Shown: positions 32,565 to 45,574, numbered from the stretch's first letter. The stretch: 64,000 nucleotides of DNA from Coprinellus micaceus (GCA_951394405.1 OX596339.1:1674001-1738000), one strand, 5' to 3'. Notes: generated by a model from the letters alone, not told the origin. Numbers and translations are program-made.

Positions 32565-35065
32565 TTACTTTCTCATAAAGAACTTCTCAATTCCGGTCGC
32601 TTCCTTCTTCCTTTTCTTCGTCTTACTACCTTGAGGTTGTCCTGGAACGATGCGTTTCCCACCATTTGGTGCAGATGACTCCTCCCGCACAAGGTCCTGT
32701 GCAAAGTGCCAATCATCATGTTCGAGCTGGAGGGCGGTAACGAACGAGGCCCGGTCTGCATCGCTCTGGAAAACCGGTCCAGCGGTGGCAGAAGGACTTG
32801 GTCGCAGTATCGTTTGACATCTGGGACAGGTGTACGATGGGCCACTTCCAGAAGTATCCTTTTCTGCCTGTTCTTCTTCCACGCGGGTGCGATTGTCGCT
32901 GCTGGGCGTTGCAACCTGACGGGGTCTGCTGAGCACGCCAGTTCCGCCCGGAACATCCTCCTCCTCTTCTCTAGCACGTTTGCTAGGCGGCTTCGCTCTC
33001 AGAAATCCCTCTATCGTCTTCTGACCTGCCTCCGAGACATCGATTCCCGTGAAGGATAGCTGCACACTCGAAACTTTCATCGTTGACGCGTTCCCAACGA
33101 GCTCTTTCCACAGTTTGGAACCGGCATTCGCAATATAGTCCACGGTCACCTCTTTTGTAAATGGAAACGGTGCTTGCTTCGACCTCCCGGCTTCGTAACC
33201 TGGAAATAATAACGGTTAGAGTCATCCATACATGGCAATTTCAAGGAAGACGGGCAACGCTACCTTTGCGAGCATGAAGCACTATTGTTTTCGGCCAGAG
33301 ATTGGGGGATATCTGGCGCGCGTCAATCAGTCGGAGGGCGAGCTCTGCAGCCAAGACCCTTATCCAGTGGTACCCCTCACTGGCCTGCGTTATGGGCTTG
33401 GGAAGGTTCTTCGATGCCAACATGCTCTTGGTCAGTGTGGTGCCTTTATCCTTGACTATCCGGGTGCATTCATGAGAAGTGCTTAATGAAATGATAATTG
33501 TGCATAGTGAGACTAACCTTCGGATCGGTCAACCCCACTAGATTTCCATGAGCTCGGAGGGCAGACTTCGTACGAAGGAATTGACACACCGAAGTAATTC
33601 GTAGACCCATATAGATTCCTCCCCAAATTTGCTTTGGATTTCCTCTAGACGGCCTCTTTGAGTGGATAGTCAAGTTTGCTGATCTCGGCTACTGACCAAG
33701 CGATATATGCCTAATGGTGGTGAGTTTATAATGACAATGAGTCGGACGACTGAACGTGCACCCACAGTAGGTCCCCAACGATCGAAACGTCGTATGCTTC
33801 TGCAAGTGCTTTGCCTAGTTTCCCACCCAAGAATCGTATCTGCAAAAGATGAGTTCGGACGTCAGCTGGCGACGATTGACCAGACAGACCTTCTGAAAAG
33901 GCATGGGTATCAAATAATTCGGAATTGCAGAGTTCCTCAACACACTCTGCCCATTCGGTTTCCGGTACGAAGCAGCGAGCTTCGCAAGAAACTTGTTTCT
34001 GGAAACACCCTACGGTCATATTTAACATTGTCAGATAAGACCCGAAAGAAGGAACTCACTGCAGATGTACTGTAACCCAATCTCGTCAAGACCTCCTGCC
34101 GTGCCTTCATCATCAATTCAGACGCAATAGACATAGCAACATCGTGCCATGTCGTAGCGTCATCGTCCTCAGGATGAAGTTCAAAGACTTCAGGCTCCTC
34201 CTTTAAAGAGGGGCCTGCCCCAGCTTGTTCCCCCTCCTCCTCCCCATCGGTTTTTGGTTCCTCGGGAGGCGGGGGATGTACAGGAACTACGGTCCCTTTG
34301 GCTTCCCAGTCAACGGGAGGCGGTGGCGGGAGCGGGCTGTCAATGCCCATAGGCGCATCTGGGGGGACGTTTGCGATGTACGGATACCTATCCAATAGTT
34401 TCTCCCTAACGGGCTTCGTGAAGTCGATGAACGCCTCGTCAATAGACGCCTTCTCTATCCCGTGGGATATTAGGGAATGAGGGATATGTACCATTCAATA
34501 GAGCGACGCACCAACTTCACACCCGGGAAGCAACTCCCGAAACAAGGCGGCGATCTTCATGCTCTCCCTCCGGTAATAATCCAAGGAAACCTGGCCACCA
34601 CTGGATCAACCACCACTCACTCCATCCCAAGACTGAACATACCTTGTGCGTGTTCGTATCCACATCGTCCCAGTATCCTGGTTCCACCTCTCCCTCCTTA
34701 TACGTCGCGACGTGGACAACCTTCAAATGCGGGCACCTCTTCAACGCGTCGTGCTTCTTGTCCATCCTCGATATGCCGAACTTCCTCGCTGCATAGTTAA
34801 CTGCAATCAAACTATCCCACTGCAGGACTACCAGAGGCTCGTCTGGAGACACGCCTAGCCGGTTCATCTCGCACGCTGCGTAGAAAGCATCACTATCACA
34901 CAAGGCGACGACGCGGAGGGGGTCTTTGACGCCAAGGTTCTGCGAAAGGACGTGGCGATAGGTGATGACCGGGTTGACGTCGGCGAATTGGCTGTAGCGT
35001 ATGCCGACCGCCTTCACTTTCCCCTTCCATGCAGACGTCTTGGGGGCGAGCGGTTCAGAGCTCAT
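32565..35065 (-). CDS. RAD30: DNA polymerase eta (translesion synthesis)
   Basis: This is a Y-family polymerase that copies past UV dimers. The start at 35065 (MSSEPLAPKTSAWKG) is followed by metal-binding LCDSDAFYAACEMNRLG, NYAARKFGISR and the second metal site SIDEAFIDFT. A Pro/Glu-rich insertion (about 34200-34340) interrupts the palm, as in other fungal eta polymerases. The helix-hairpin region contains VRFLGGKLGKALAEAY. The C-terminus has a ubiquitin-binding zinc finger (YTCPRCQTIL ... LEHDDWHFAQDL) and ends in a PIP-like box IEKFFMRK that would bind PCNA. Together the UBZ and PIP indicate recruitment to mono-ubiquitinated PCNA at stalled forks. The gene has many short introns; internal exon borders between 33150 and 34080 were not all resolved. 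Confidence 0.9.
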
Positions 35066-35279
35066 AAGAGGATGTGGGCGCTAAAGAAGAGCTGGAACAC
35101 CGCGGCCGGATGGGTCGGCAAACACAACGTGTGACTCGCCAAACAACGCGTCAACAGTGATGCCCCTATTTCTTCCAAACGAGTATCCCGTGCGTATGGG
35201 GGCGTGGCTAGTGGTACACTTTCAACTATACTATACAATTGCATGGGTCTGCTAGGCTCGAATATGCGGATATGCATCC

Positions 35280-37711
35280 TCAAGACTGGACCTTTCCAAG
35301 CGCCGCAGAGGTTGCGATATCAACGGTGAGCAAGTCCTGAGGGAATCGGTTAGCGTTCTTGCTCATGGATGATAAAAAGGGACTTGCCTTTCCACCCTCA
35401 ATTTCGGCTGGAGTGGGCATCAGGTCCAGGCGCAGCAGTTCCGATGCCTTGCTCACGACAGGGTCACTTTGCATGCTATAGATGGCGAGAATTAGTCCAC
35501 CCCTATCTGAGGTTAGCACCTGGGGAGACGTCTTACCTTGCCACGGCGACGACCTTGTCGTTCTTGACATAGTATGCGATGAACTGCAAGGAGACCGTTA
35601 GCTTCAATACCGAGGACGCAAATATAGGCGCACCTTCAATTCGTCGGGATTACCCTTGACAATAACCCTGTCGTAACCATGGCCAATACCACAATATCGA
35701 AGTTGCTGTCCCTCTATTCCACAGTTAACATTTCGCCGTGAAGCAGACTGTGAGAGCGGTGAACTCACGGGCACTCCAAAACACTGGAATCTTCACGAAA
35801 GGTTGCTCTTTCCCGGAGATAGTCGACCCAACAGCCCGACCGTGGTTGCCAGCGACATTCCAATGCTCAATCCTCGTCGCATCTCCGCTGTGTTGAGGAT
35901 AGATAGCAACGTCGCCTGCCAAACATCCGCCTCAGTACGTGGAGGACTCAGGGAAGGGCCATCTCTTACCAATAGCAAATACGTTTTGGGTGTCAGGACC
36001 AGACTTCACGCGGAGGTACTGGTCGACTTTGATGCCACCATCCCTCTCGATGTCGATGCCACTTCCCTTCAAGAATTCGGTTGCTGGAGCAACACCAACC
36101 CCCATGATTACGAAGTCGGCGGGCAGAGTTTCTCCGTTCACGACGACACCAGAAGCGACGTTGGGGTTCGCTTCGCTTGCAACAATCTTGTCGATGGCAC
36201 TCTTCATGTGGAATCGAATTCCCTGACTCTCGTGGTACTAAGATCGCGAAGTGTCAGCGCCAATGCTGCAGTAGGGGCTTGGCGTTTGGCTGAAGTACCT
36301 TCTGGAGGGCTGCACCAATCTCTTTGCCCAAAACCCGTTCGAACGGAACCTCCTCCATGCCAATAACATCGATGGAGGCCAACTTGCGCTTGGAAATCGC
36401 AGCCACGAGCTCCATGCTGATGAAAGAGCTCCCGATAACAACAGCCCGCTTTCCCTCCTGTGCCGCTGTATTGCGACCTTAGCGAGCGCCTATTGAATTT
36501 GAATCGGTGCACGTACCTGCGTCCACCTTCTGCGAGTCAGAAATACCTCGGAACGTGTAGACGTTCTCCAGGCTGCCATTCTCGATAGGCAGACGACGAG
36601 GGGTCCCACCCGTGGCAATAACGAGCTTCTGGTAAGGCAAGGTATCCTTTCCACCGTCGATAATGACCAGCTTCTTCTTGACGTCGACCCCAGTGACCTC
36701 CTGCACGCAGAGTTGAGAACGGAACAATTGGGCTCGCATAAAAGTGCGGCACTCACGACACCCAGGCGCAAGTTCGTTCCATATTTAATCTTGAGATCTG
36801 CGGCATTCCTCAACTCGACCTTTACCGGGTCGGTGATCAGGGCCTTGCTAAGTTTGGTCCTAACACAGAGATCTATCAGCGAGGAACTCCTGAAATGAGG
36901 GACATATTCATACCTGTCGATGGGTGTATACGTTTCCTTGGAGAGAATCGTAATAGGGGCGGAGTACCCGTGCTGCATCCGGTCAGACAATGCACTTCAT
37001 TGTCGGACTCCTTTTGGCTCACCTCACGTAGGCTCTCAACCGCTTGGAAAGCGCCTGCGCCACCGCCAATTATGACGACACCCAGTCCAGAAGCATCGTT
37101 TCCGGTGGCGAGCAGCTTAGGTTGCCGAGCTAAATTGGCCTTCTTCGTGTTCTGGACATTCGCCGTTACGTGAATCTTCCCATCCGCAACATGGGCCTTG
37201 AAAGAGTGGAGCGCAGATGGGGCGGGGGCGTCCTCTGTGGAATGATAGCATGATAGCATCGGTGCCATGAGTCGGAGACTCGGAGTATACGCAGAAAGGC
37301 TCACCAATATCGCCAGTGCAAACATTGAAGCAAGCTAGAAGGGAAGTAAGTACTGGAGCAGGGTATCGGCCTTACAGCGACCTACCCCCGTGCCATGGGC
37401 TGTGCACTCGGTCAGTAATTAATACTTCTGAAGCGATGAAGGCAGTAAAGCTCTCACCAGACGACACGCCCGTCCGCAGTGAGCACGCCCTTTGCCAGAG
37501 GTGCGCCGTAGTGCGTGCAGAATGCGCTGGTGGCGTGGATCTTGTCGCCTAGCCTCGACAGCAAGACCTTGCCCCCGTCTTCGAAGTCAACTTCCTTCCT
37601 ATCCCCGTCCCGTGTCAGCACCACCGACCACTCTTAGTTTCATGGGTCGTACATTTGCCCATCCTGAAGCTGGGATTCATCGAGGACAGCGAGAGACTTG
37701 ACGGTGGACAT
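35280..37711 (-). CDS. AIF-type FAD oxidoreductase with N-terminal Rieske domain
   Basis: This protein fuses a Rieske [2Fe-2S] domain to a pyridine-nucleotide-disulfide reductase fold, as in AIFM3/AIFL and bacterial ferredoxin reductases. The first Rieske motif is FCTHYGAPLAKG. The second, CPWHGAC, appears only after splicing, because the CPWHG residues come mainly from a 14-nt exon (37386-37399). The FAD-binding motif is GVVIIGGGAGAFQAVESL. The NAD-binding motif is RAVVIGSSFISMELVA. The second FAD motif is NVFAIGDVAIYP. The start is 37711 (MSTVKSLAVLDESQ), and the stop follows ALGKVQS. The exons mapped at the 5' end are 37653-37711, 37458-37598, 37386-37399 and 37305-37334. There is no clear mitochondrial presequence. 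The role in cell death or redox transfer is inferred from family only. Confidence 0.88.
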
Positions 37712-38410
37712 TGTTCGCAGTGGTAGGTGGTGGTTGAAAGAGAAGTTAAAGGAGCTGGGTGGATAAGGAACCGAATGGCGATTGAGGCTTAGAAGATGAC
37801 GGCGGAAGAGCGCAGCTACTAGTAGCATACGGTTAAATAGCAGGAAGGGACGTAAGGGCCCAATCAGCGCGGGGAGATTATCAACCTGGGGCATGCCATC
37901 CCCATCCGATGGCCCGGAGTCAATTGCGTCATACCATGGGCGCCTATTGCCTCATTCTGAAGTTCGGTTATGCTTCCGCAGAGAACGTCCTGGAGAGTCT
38001 CCCAAGGTGTACGCCCGTTCGAAAGGCGGGAGATGCGAGTGAAGGCGCAGGGGGTCAGCACGTACGATCAGCGTGTTCTCACTGTTCACCGGGTCCAGCG
38101 CCAGGTGACTGCGGAGACAACCACCCGCCAATGGCACGGGTTTCATTTCCTCGATGGGTCACATCGTATCACTCACCCAGGCAACGAAGAACGCTCTCTG
38201 ACCTCAACTTCCCCGAAATATCAATACCTTCACATGCCATGAGGCAAGGAGGCCGCTTCACGGATCACACTGATATGCTGACTGAGGCTGATCCAGGCTC
38301 ATGTTAGGCGCCCAGAAGATAAGAGATAGACGCCCCAACTTCAATTGAGAGATCATGAGATAGGCATAAAATGGACTGTATTCTGCTTAGGTCGCACTGG
38401 CTTCAGTCCT
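37712..38410. other. Intergenic region, 0.7 kb
   Basis: This is the promoter of the Rieske/AIF gene and the 3' flank of the NmrA-like gene. Short open frames on both strands have no recognisable motif. Confidence 0.35.
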
Positions 38411-39756
38411 TCACTGGGTACCCTGAACTGACACGGGGACGGTATTTCCTTGAATTGCATCGACTTCGGCTGCGATGGACTCTAGCATGTCCTTGGTCGT
38501 CTTCTTGGGTAGCCAACCCAGCGCGTGCGCTCTGTTCGATCGACATCTCGAGTTACTTCCCAGGTAGTGCGAACCCTAGTCGCGAGCATCGAAAGCGTAA
38601 GAACGAAACATGCCAACCGAGGTTGTGGCGAACACACGACGCACCCCAAAGTATTTGTCGACATCCTCCTTGGTAAAGCTAGTCGGCTCGAGGCCAACTG
38701 CAAGGCCCTGCGCGACGAGGACCTCCGCAATACGCTTTCCGACGTCGTAAAGGGTATGCTCGCCGCTCTCTCCAAAGTAGAACCCTTCACGACCATGGCC
38801 AGGATTTTTGTTGTCCAGGATAGCGTCCAAGAGCTTGGTGTATATTTCTGAAACTGCTCGGACACCCGTTATTTACATGACTGCATAGTTTTCGAAGCTG
38901 CTCACCTTCTGCGATATCTACATTTGGCCAGATATTCTTGCCCTCCCCAACCATCCCACCTGCCTTTCTCCCGATTGATGCCCTGATGAGGTAAGGGATT
39001 TGGATGGAATGCGGGTTTGAAATGCCCTCCTTCACGAGCTTATGATCAGCGATGCCATATATTGTGGAAGGGAGAATAATGTAGGTTTTGGCATAACCCT
39101 CTGAGTCGCCCTTGAGTAGGGCGAGGTCGACGTTCCTGTGGATCTGAGTGGGGGGGAGGGACTCGATTTGTTCTGCGTTGGTGTCGTCGTATATGGCGTC
39201 GGTGGAATACATTCCCCTCGCGTCATCCGCCAGAACTCCTGTCCCCGACTAAAGGGAACTGTGAGAAATGGCCCAGTATCTTGCGTAGGTGCACTATTCC
39301 TCACCGTGTGGATGAAGATTCCAGGAACCTTTGTCTTCTCGAACCTCTTCTTCAGCCCACTCAGGACAGCGTCCGCTGCATCAGGGTCGTCCGCATTGGC
39401 CTATGTCCCAAGTGTATTCGTCAACGTTCCCGCTTACCTCGCTTTCGCGGAGGGTCCGCTCACCGTAGCGATAACGACGTCCGACTCCTCGGCCAACTTC
39501 TCTACGAACAGCTCGTCGGAATGCGACCCAATAGCGGTCTTGACCCCTAACGCGCGAAGCTTCTCGGCCTTCTTCACATCGCGCACAATAGCCGTAACGT
39601 TGAATGACTGGAACTTGGGATACTCGAGTAGCTTTGCGAGGACGCTTCCTCCGATGTAGCCTGAGGTCACAGCCTGGTCAGCACCTCCTCAGCATCGTGG
39701 TTGTGGGTAGGCATACCCGTTGCGCCGGTGAAGAGGATGTTGAGTTGATTGGACAT
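38411..39756 (-). CDS. NmrA-like NAD(P)-binding (extended SDR) protein
   Basis: The dinucleotide-binding motif GATGYIGGSV is split by the first intron: exon 1 from 39756 encodes MSNQLNILFTGATG, the next YIGGSVLAKLLEYPK. Further introns follow VVIAT, FIHT and NVDIAE. A candidate active-site region is YAKTYIILPSTIYG. A last intron (donor after DKYFG, acceptor CGACTAG) joins to GSHYLGSNSRC and then ALGWLPKKTTKDMLESIAAE, ending at 38411; without it the frame stops early at DARD. The fold predicts NAD(P)H binding; family members range from enzymes to redox-sensing regulators, so the substrate is open. Length is about 340 residues. Confidence 0.82.
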
Positions 39757-40410
39757 GATCGATGGGTTGGATGGTTGGACCTGTAAAGCACGGTGTTAGA
39801 GCATTTTATACCAGCTGGCTTCTGGGAATGGATAGAACACCTTGGCCCTTACTCAGCCAAACGCAAGAACCCACAAGCTCGCGATTCTTACTCCGGCTAT
39901 GACGTTCTACTCGCTATGAAAGGGTGCAAAGTGCAAGAGCTGACTCAGGCATGGCTCCAGAACCATTAAGCCTGGGAATAACCAACCCCTTTCGTGCAGA
40001 TCGCGCCACAGCGCGTTAGGCGCCCAGTGGGCGCTCTCGGTTCCGCAGGTTCCGAAGAAGTTAAAAGTGGAACACTTAGTGAGCGACGGGTCATCCAAGA
40101 AGCGAGAGGCACGGCAGGGGGAGGGGGCAGTGGTGACATTCGTTTCCCTCAGTCCTTCACAATTCAATGGCGGGATGAGGAGAAAGGGATGCGACCCGAA
40201 ATGCTTTTATTTGAAAGAATCGTACATAGGCGTCGTGAATGGTATAAAGCGAATTAAAGGAAGCGTTGATGCAGCGACGAACGTAAACCGAATGCAACAA
40301 ATTACCCGAATCCAAGAGAAACGAACGTTGGAAGAAGATTAGAACTAAGCGTGGGCAAAGGGGTATAGTTACAGTATCCCGCACAACCAAAGAGCTTCGA
40401 AACTTCCCAT
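39757..40410. other. Intergenic region, 0.65 kb
   Basis: This is the promoter of the NmrA-like gene and the AT-rich 3' flank of the duplicated-domain secreted protein. No gene is seen. Confidence 0.35.
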
Positions 40411-42678
40411 CTACTGCGAGTCTGCGAGTTGGATGCACTGAGCTTGCTGAGCATTGCACTGGGCGACGCTGAAATTCCTGTTGCCGCTCGAGTTGGCCGC
40501 GTTGGCGCACTGGTTGTTCTGAACGTCGCAAGACCTGACACGGGCATTCCTGATGTTGTTGAACGCAGCATTGCCAGTGACCTGGAAGCGACCATCGCCG
40601 AGGGCGGTGACGGTGGGTGCGACGACGCCCCCGAGGTTTCCGCTAAAGGTCTGGAGGTTACCCCCCTGGGTAGCTCCACCAGTGTTTCCGGTGTTGCCAG
40701 TGTTCTGGTTGTTGTTTCCGTTGTTGTTCTGGTTACCGGTGTTACCAGTCGCAGGCTATGAGAGAAGGAAGAAAAGGCAAAAAAAAAAAGATCACATCAG
40801 CCAAACGGTTCTGGTATACTAATTGTCTACAAGACGGCACGCACAGTGTTCGGTTGGGGGGCGACACTACCGACGGCACGTCCTTGGTTGTCAAAAGCCT
40901 GAACAGCAGCAAAGTCCGTGCTAAGTCCGAAGGCTGCGTTGAACGCATCAGCCTGAGCTCCAGATCCCTTCGTGGCAGCGGAAGCAGCAGCGCGGGCGGT
41001 TTGGCAGGTGGCCTTCGCAGTGTCATCAGCGTCGCAGCTGTTGGTCAACTCGTCACAGATGAACTCTGGAGACCAAGGTCAGTAATGGTTCTACGATCCC
41101 CCACGCAAACGAAATACGTACGGGTGATGATGTCGATGTTCTGGGCCGAGCCGTGGTTGAAGGAAGCCTTGTCGACGGGTTCGAAAGCGGTCTCCTTCCT
41201 GCCATCCAATCCCTGGGCGAAGAGGATCTGAGGGGTGCTGCACGAGCCGAAGTCCCCAACCGCACCAGCGGAACCGGAGTTGTCAGTGTTTCCAGTGTTG
41301 TCGGTATTGTCAGTGTTGCCAGTGTCGGTGTTATCGGTGCCAGTGTTTCCGGTGTTGCTAGTGTTGTCCGTCGCAGAGCCGGTGCCTGGGACGGCGCGGC
41401 CCTGGTCGTCGAACGCTTGGACAGCAGCAAAGTTCTGCAGCGAACGCGCGTTTAGTACCAAGCAAGGGAAAGGAGAGTCGCTTCAAAGTACTCACGGTGG
41501 TCTTGCCAAACGCCGCGTTGAACGCATCAGCCTGGATACCAGTCTTCTTGGGCTCAGCAGCGGAAGCAGCAGCCTGGGCAGTTGCGCAAAGATCCTTCGC
41601 GGCCTGGTTGGCACCACACTTGTTAACGAGGGTGTCGCAAACGGCGCGGGTGATGATGTCGATGTTCTGCGCGCTGCCGTGGTCGAACGATGCCTTGTCG
41701 ACGGGCTGGAAGCTCGTCTCCCTGCGGTTATCGAAGCCCTGGCCGAACTCGATCTCGGGGACGGAGCATGAGCCAAAGTCGGCGTCACCGACAGACGTGG
41801 GGGCGGGCTCGGCGGCAACCGAGGTCGAGGTCGCCTCACCGCCAACGACGACGGTGGGCAGTGAGCTATCGATAGCAGAAGTAGTAGTGGCTGTCACAGT
41901 GACAGTAACAGCGGTAACGCACTCTGTACCGGTAGCAGCAGGGTCCTCAGCGGGCAATGCGGTTCCAGTAGCAGCAGGGGTCTCGGCGGGGTCGTTGTTT
42001 CCACCAGCAGCAGCATCGCCGAAGGGGAAAGTGTTGGCTTGTGCACCCTTGAGAACGGTGGCCTTGGTGGCAGGGTCGAAGAAGAGGTTGGGGTCGTTGG
42101 CGGGGTCCTGCGCCTGGACCAATCCGTTGAGCTCGGCGTTCTTTGGCGCCTTCTGGCAGAAGACGGAGTTCCGGGCGGCAGGGGGATTCGCGGTGAAGTC
42201 CTAAGCATCAACCGAGAGTTAGTTTGGGCGAGAGAGGGGACGATCATATAGTAGGGGACTTACAGGGGGAGTGTTCTTCTCGACCTGCCTGTACTCCTGC
42301 GCAATCGCAATCATGTTAGCCTGGGTAGCAGCGTCGAATTGCTTGCTGGCATCTACGCTCCTTGTCAGCAGGCTTGTTGCGAGATGGTTATGAAGCTCAC
42401 ACACCAATGATCTGATCGGCCAAATCCTGTTGCGAGCACTCGGGCTGGGCCGCCAATAGAGGAGTGATGGCTGCACCAGCAAGGGTACCGCAGACCTCTC
42501 CGGGACAGGCATCCCTGAGCTTCTGCAAGACAGCGGGCTGCTCCTGACCGAATCGCCTGGGGTAGAGGTAGACTGCCCTGCCGTTGCGTTCGAGCCACTG
42601 CTCCTTGGCAAGGACATCCTGGAGCTGGCTGCTCGCGAGGAGATAGAGGGTGAGGGTAATAAGGGACTTGGGCAGCAT
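40411..42678 (-). CDS. Secreted protein with a tandemly duplicated Cys-containing domain (function unknown)
   Basis: The start at 42678 begins a signal peptide (MLPKSLITLTLYLLASSQ, cleavage near VLA-KE). A Cys-containing N-terminal region follows, then a Thr/Ala-rich linker. After this come two copies of a ~125-residue domain, from about 41780 and 41254 downward. Each starts DFGSC, contains PVDKASF, HGSAQNIDIIT, CD-x-L-x-N-x-C and ADAFNAAFG, and ends FAAVQAFD-x-QGRAV. The copies are joined by a linker of Asn/Thr/Gly repeats (TDNTSNTGNTGTDNTDTGN). A second Asn/Gly-rich linker leads to a C-terminal region with paired cysteines. Similar proteins occur in many basidiomycetes without known function. 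The composition suggests an extracellular, perhaps wall-associated, O-glycosylated protein. A TATA box lies about 290 nt upstream. Confidence 0.8.
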
Positions 42679-45574
42679 GATGAATAAGGCGATGAATGAA
42701 TGTCGACGATTAACAAAAACGCTTGAGAATGAAAGACTCCTGGTCTGGATGAAAGATCGAGTTTGGAGTGTTGGATGAAAGAAAGACGACGCCTGGGGTG
42801 GAGATTCCTTGAATTTGACGAATAAAAGCACCAAGGGTTCGCAGAACCACCTAAAAGACCCAACTGGGGGCGGAAAAAGGAGAGGGAAAGGAAACGAGGG
42901 GAACGGTGAAACCGGAGAAAAGGGAGAGAAGGGAAGGGATACTTCTGCCTTGTCTCACAGGCACCTTTATATACGAGCATACCTTCGTCGGAAGCGGTTG
43001 TTTGGCCGCGTTCCTCGATGCGAGGGGATATGTCGCGATGGGAACTGTAGGGTTCGTGTGCGAGTGCCACGAGATTCGCCAGGCCAGGTGCCTCACCACG
43101 CACCCTGTATCTCTGCATCACGCTGCCTCCATCGCGCGGGCTGGTTACGGGAACACCGTGACGGAGGGAATTTCGAAACAGAACGTCCCTGGTCTCTGGT
43201 CCTGGGGTTTTCGAACGTTTACTCGCGAATAAACCCCCCGTGCGGAGGCATCGGCGAGAGGACTGTCCTGTGGTGGTCGTGGTGGTTGGCAACCAAGAGT
43301 GAATTTGACGCTCCGACGCCCATTGGCGCCCGGATGATTCTTGTTTCGAAAGTGAACGCCCCTTTCTGACGAGAATATTTCATTATGTCCATTGTTCATC
43401 TTGCGAGCTTGATGAACGGATCCTGAGGTAGACAGATTACGACAAGGACCTCCAAGGGTCGCTACCCTTCCCTGACAGATTCCCCTCACCATCTTGTTTT
43501 ATCGCGTTGCCAGAGGTTGCCAGTGACACCGAGCACCGAGGATTCGCCAGCCTATTATGTCTAGGGACAAGCGCACATTTCAATTGGACGGTGTATCCCA
43601 TTGGTTGGAGGAAGTCGAAGTACGCCTTGGCGTGAAACTTGACGACCTCGACGATGCTACTACTCCACGGTACCAGCCACTGCGGAGTGGGGACTCTAGG
43701 ACGACTTCGGCGCTTTGTCGCCATCCCATGATTCGATACGGAGAACGTATTCTATTGACGAGGGTGAGTGGGACTTGGGAGTGTCGGGGAGCAACTGTCC
43801 ACCAGCAACCGCAGCAGCAGGCAAGTCCTCAAAAGTTTGTTACAAATACCCAAACCAAACGAACAGCAAGAGTTTGCAGCATTTGCCCCTCCAGCCACAC
43901 AGCTATCCTGCTTTTGAACAGCTCTGTATACATATCGTAAAGGCGTCGATTCTGACGAGGATGATGAGAGGTTGATGCCCAGGTGTACTTGGTCGTGCCA
44001 CATAGAACGTCTTCTTGAATCCCGGAAATGAAAGGGGATGTCGTCCTGGAGACTTGCGGTGGCTGGTAAAGTGGGTCGCGTCGACTACACAGTGGAGGCT
44101 TATCAGAAGACGCAATGACTTCCTAGAATCAATAATGACGTCCCTTACCTACCACCTCTGCCTCTGAGATGTTCTTTCTGTGGGCCGAAGATGCAGAGTT
44201 GCTTCCCATCCCCGCCAGCAAGAATCGCACCGAGCCCATGTCGGCTTGAATGAGCTCTGGCAAGGGCTGGTCAACTAGAGAGAACACTACACGAGTGCAG
44301 TCACCCATAATACGACTCTGCAGATGGGATATTTTCCCATAGACTCCGAAGGTACGGGCGCTTGCGGTCGCCATACATGTCTCGTTCCCATCCATTTTGG
44401 GACGCGAGTTCCACGGAACCGTGCCGCTGTCGATAATCTCACCCGAAACGAATGGGTACGAGATAGCACACCACCAACAGGTATTTGGAACTTACTTGAA
44501 TTTGCTGAGCCTACACGTCTGCATGTCAACGATGCTTCAAATTAAAGAAGCGAAGGACGTGAAAGGTCTGTGGTGAGGAGTGGATATGCACAGCGAGAAG
44601 GGAGGGCGGTAAAAACTCACCACCGAGCGCACAGTATCGGGAGGTGATCGCGGCCTGACTGTAGAAGGCAATCATGTTCGATTGCAAGGCCTACTGGGTG
44701 CGAGTGAAGTTTGCTTGAGTACAGGACAAGGGAACTTAGACAGCGGAACGACCGATAGCTACGATGTGCGCTTTCTCAAGTGCGGCACAGTTGAAAGCCT
44801 CGGGGAACCAGTGCCCCAGGATTGTCGGCTAACAAAGGTATTAGTTAACAGTTGGACCCGAGGCTCGCCTCCCAACCACCTTCATCAAGGTCGGTACCTG
44901 AATGCAGCCATCCCTGCCAGCATCAACAAAGGGCCTCGGAACCCTTTCGCCGGACAGCCAAGGTGACGACGAGGTGACACCGGCCATCTCAGAACATTTC
45001 GTCCACCGTGATGAGGCCACCAGTGCGCTTGGGTTCCAGAGTGTGAGTTTAGGTTCTAGACCAGCCAAGTGCGTGGTGGTCAAACTCGCCTGTATATGAA
45101 GGTCGAGCCATGCCCGGTCTCAAGTCGTTCCAGAGTCCTTGTCCCGTTGCCCGTGAGCATCGGCGTTCTCATCAAGGACGGACTCGAAAGCGACCCAAGA
45201 CGGTGGGCATGTTTGGGTGGGGAGAAGAAGCAGACATGCTCAACATGCTCAATTTGTTTCCAACCCACATGAAACAAGCCACACCTAGTCACTGGCGAGG
45301 TTAGACAGTTATCCTCTGGCCTTGCCCGGTTCCAAGTTCCTCCCCACATCGCTGGTTCCCATCCAAAGTTTTTCAACGGTCTCGCGCGTTCATGGTGTCC
45401 TGGAGTCGAAAGAATTTATTCCATCTGCGAGCGTGCTCAAGGTATAGTGGGTAGGGATGGCCGTAACGCGGGCTCCAGAGTACGACAAGCCCCGGTTGTA
45501 GAGGGGAAAGCCCACGAAGTGTTCAAAGGGTGATTATAATCGAATTGGATTACAGGTATCTAGAATTGGCGCGT
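42679..45574. other. 2.9 kb intergenic region without a recognisable gene
   Basis: It includes the promoter of the secreted protein gene. A minus-strand frame at 44129-44395 begins MDGNETCMATASARTF and stays open upstream to about 44530. It could be an exon of an unrecognised gene, but no family or consistent splicing could be seen. Frames near 43557-43760 (+) and 44841-45083 (-) are likewise unassigned. Confidence 0.4.
42964..42973 (-). promoter_or_regulatory. TATA box upstream of the duplicated-domain secreted protein
   Basis: TATATAAAGG on the minus strand, about 290 nt before the ATG, implies a 5' UTR of roughly 250 nt or an unseen upstream exon. Confidence 0.45.
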
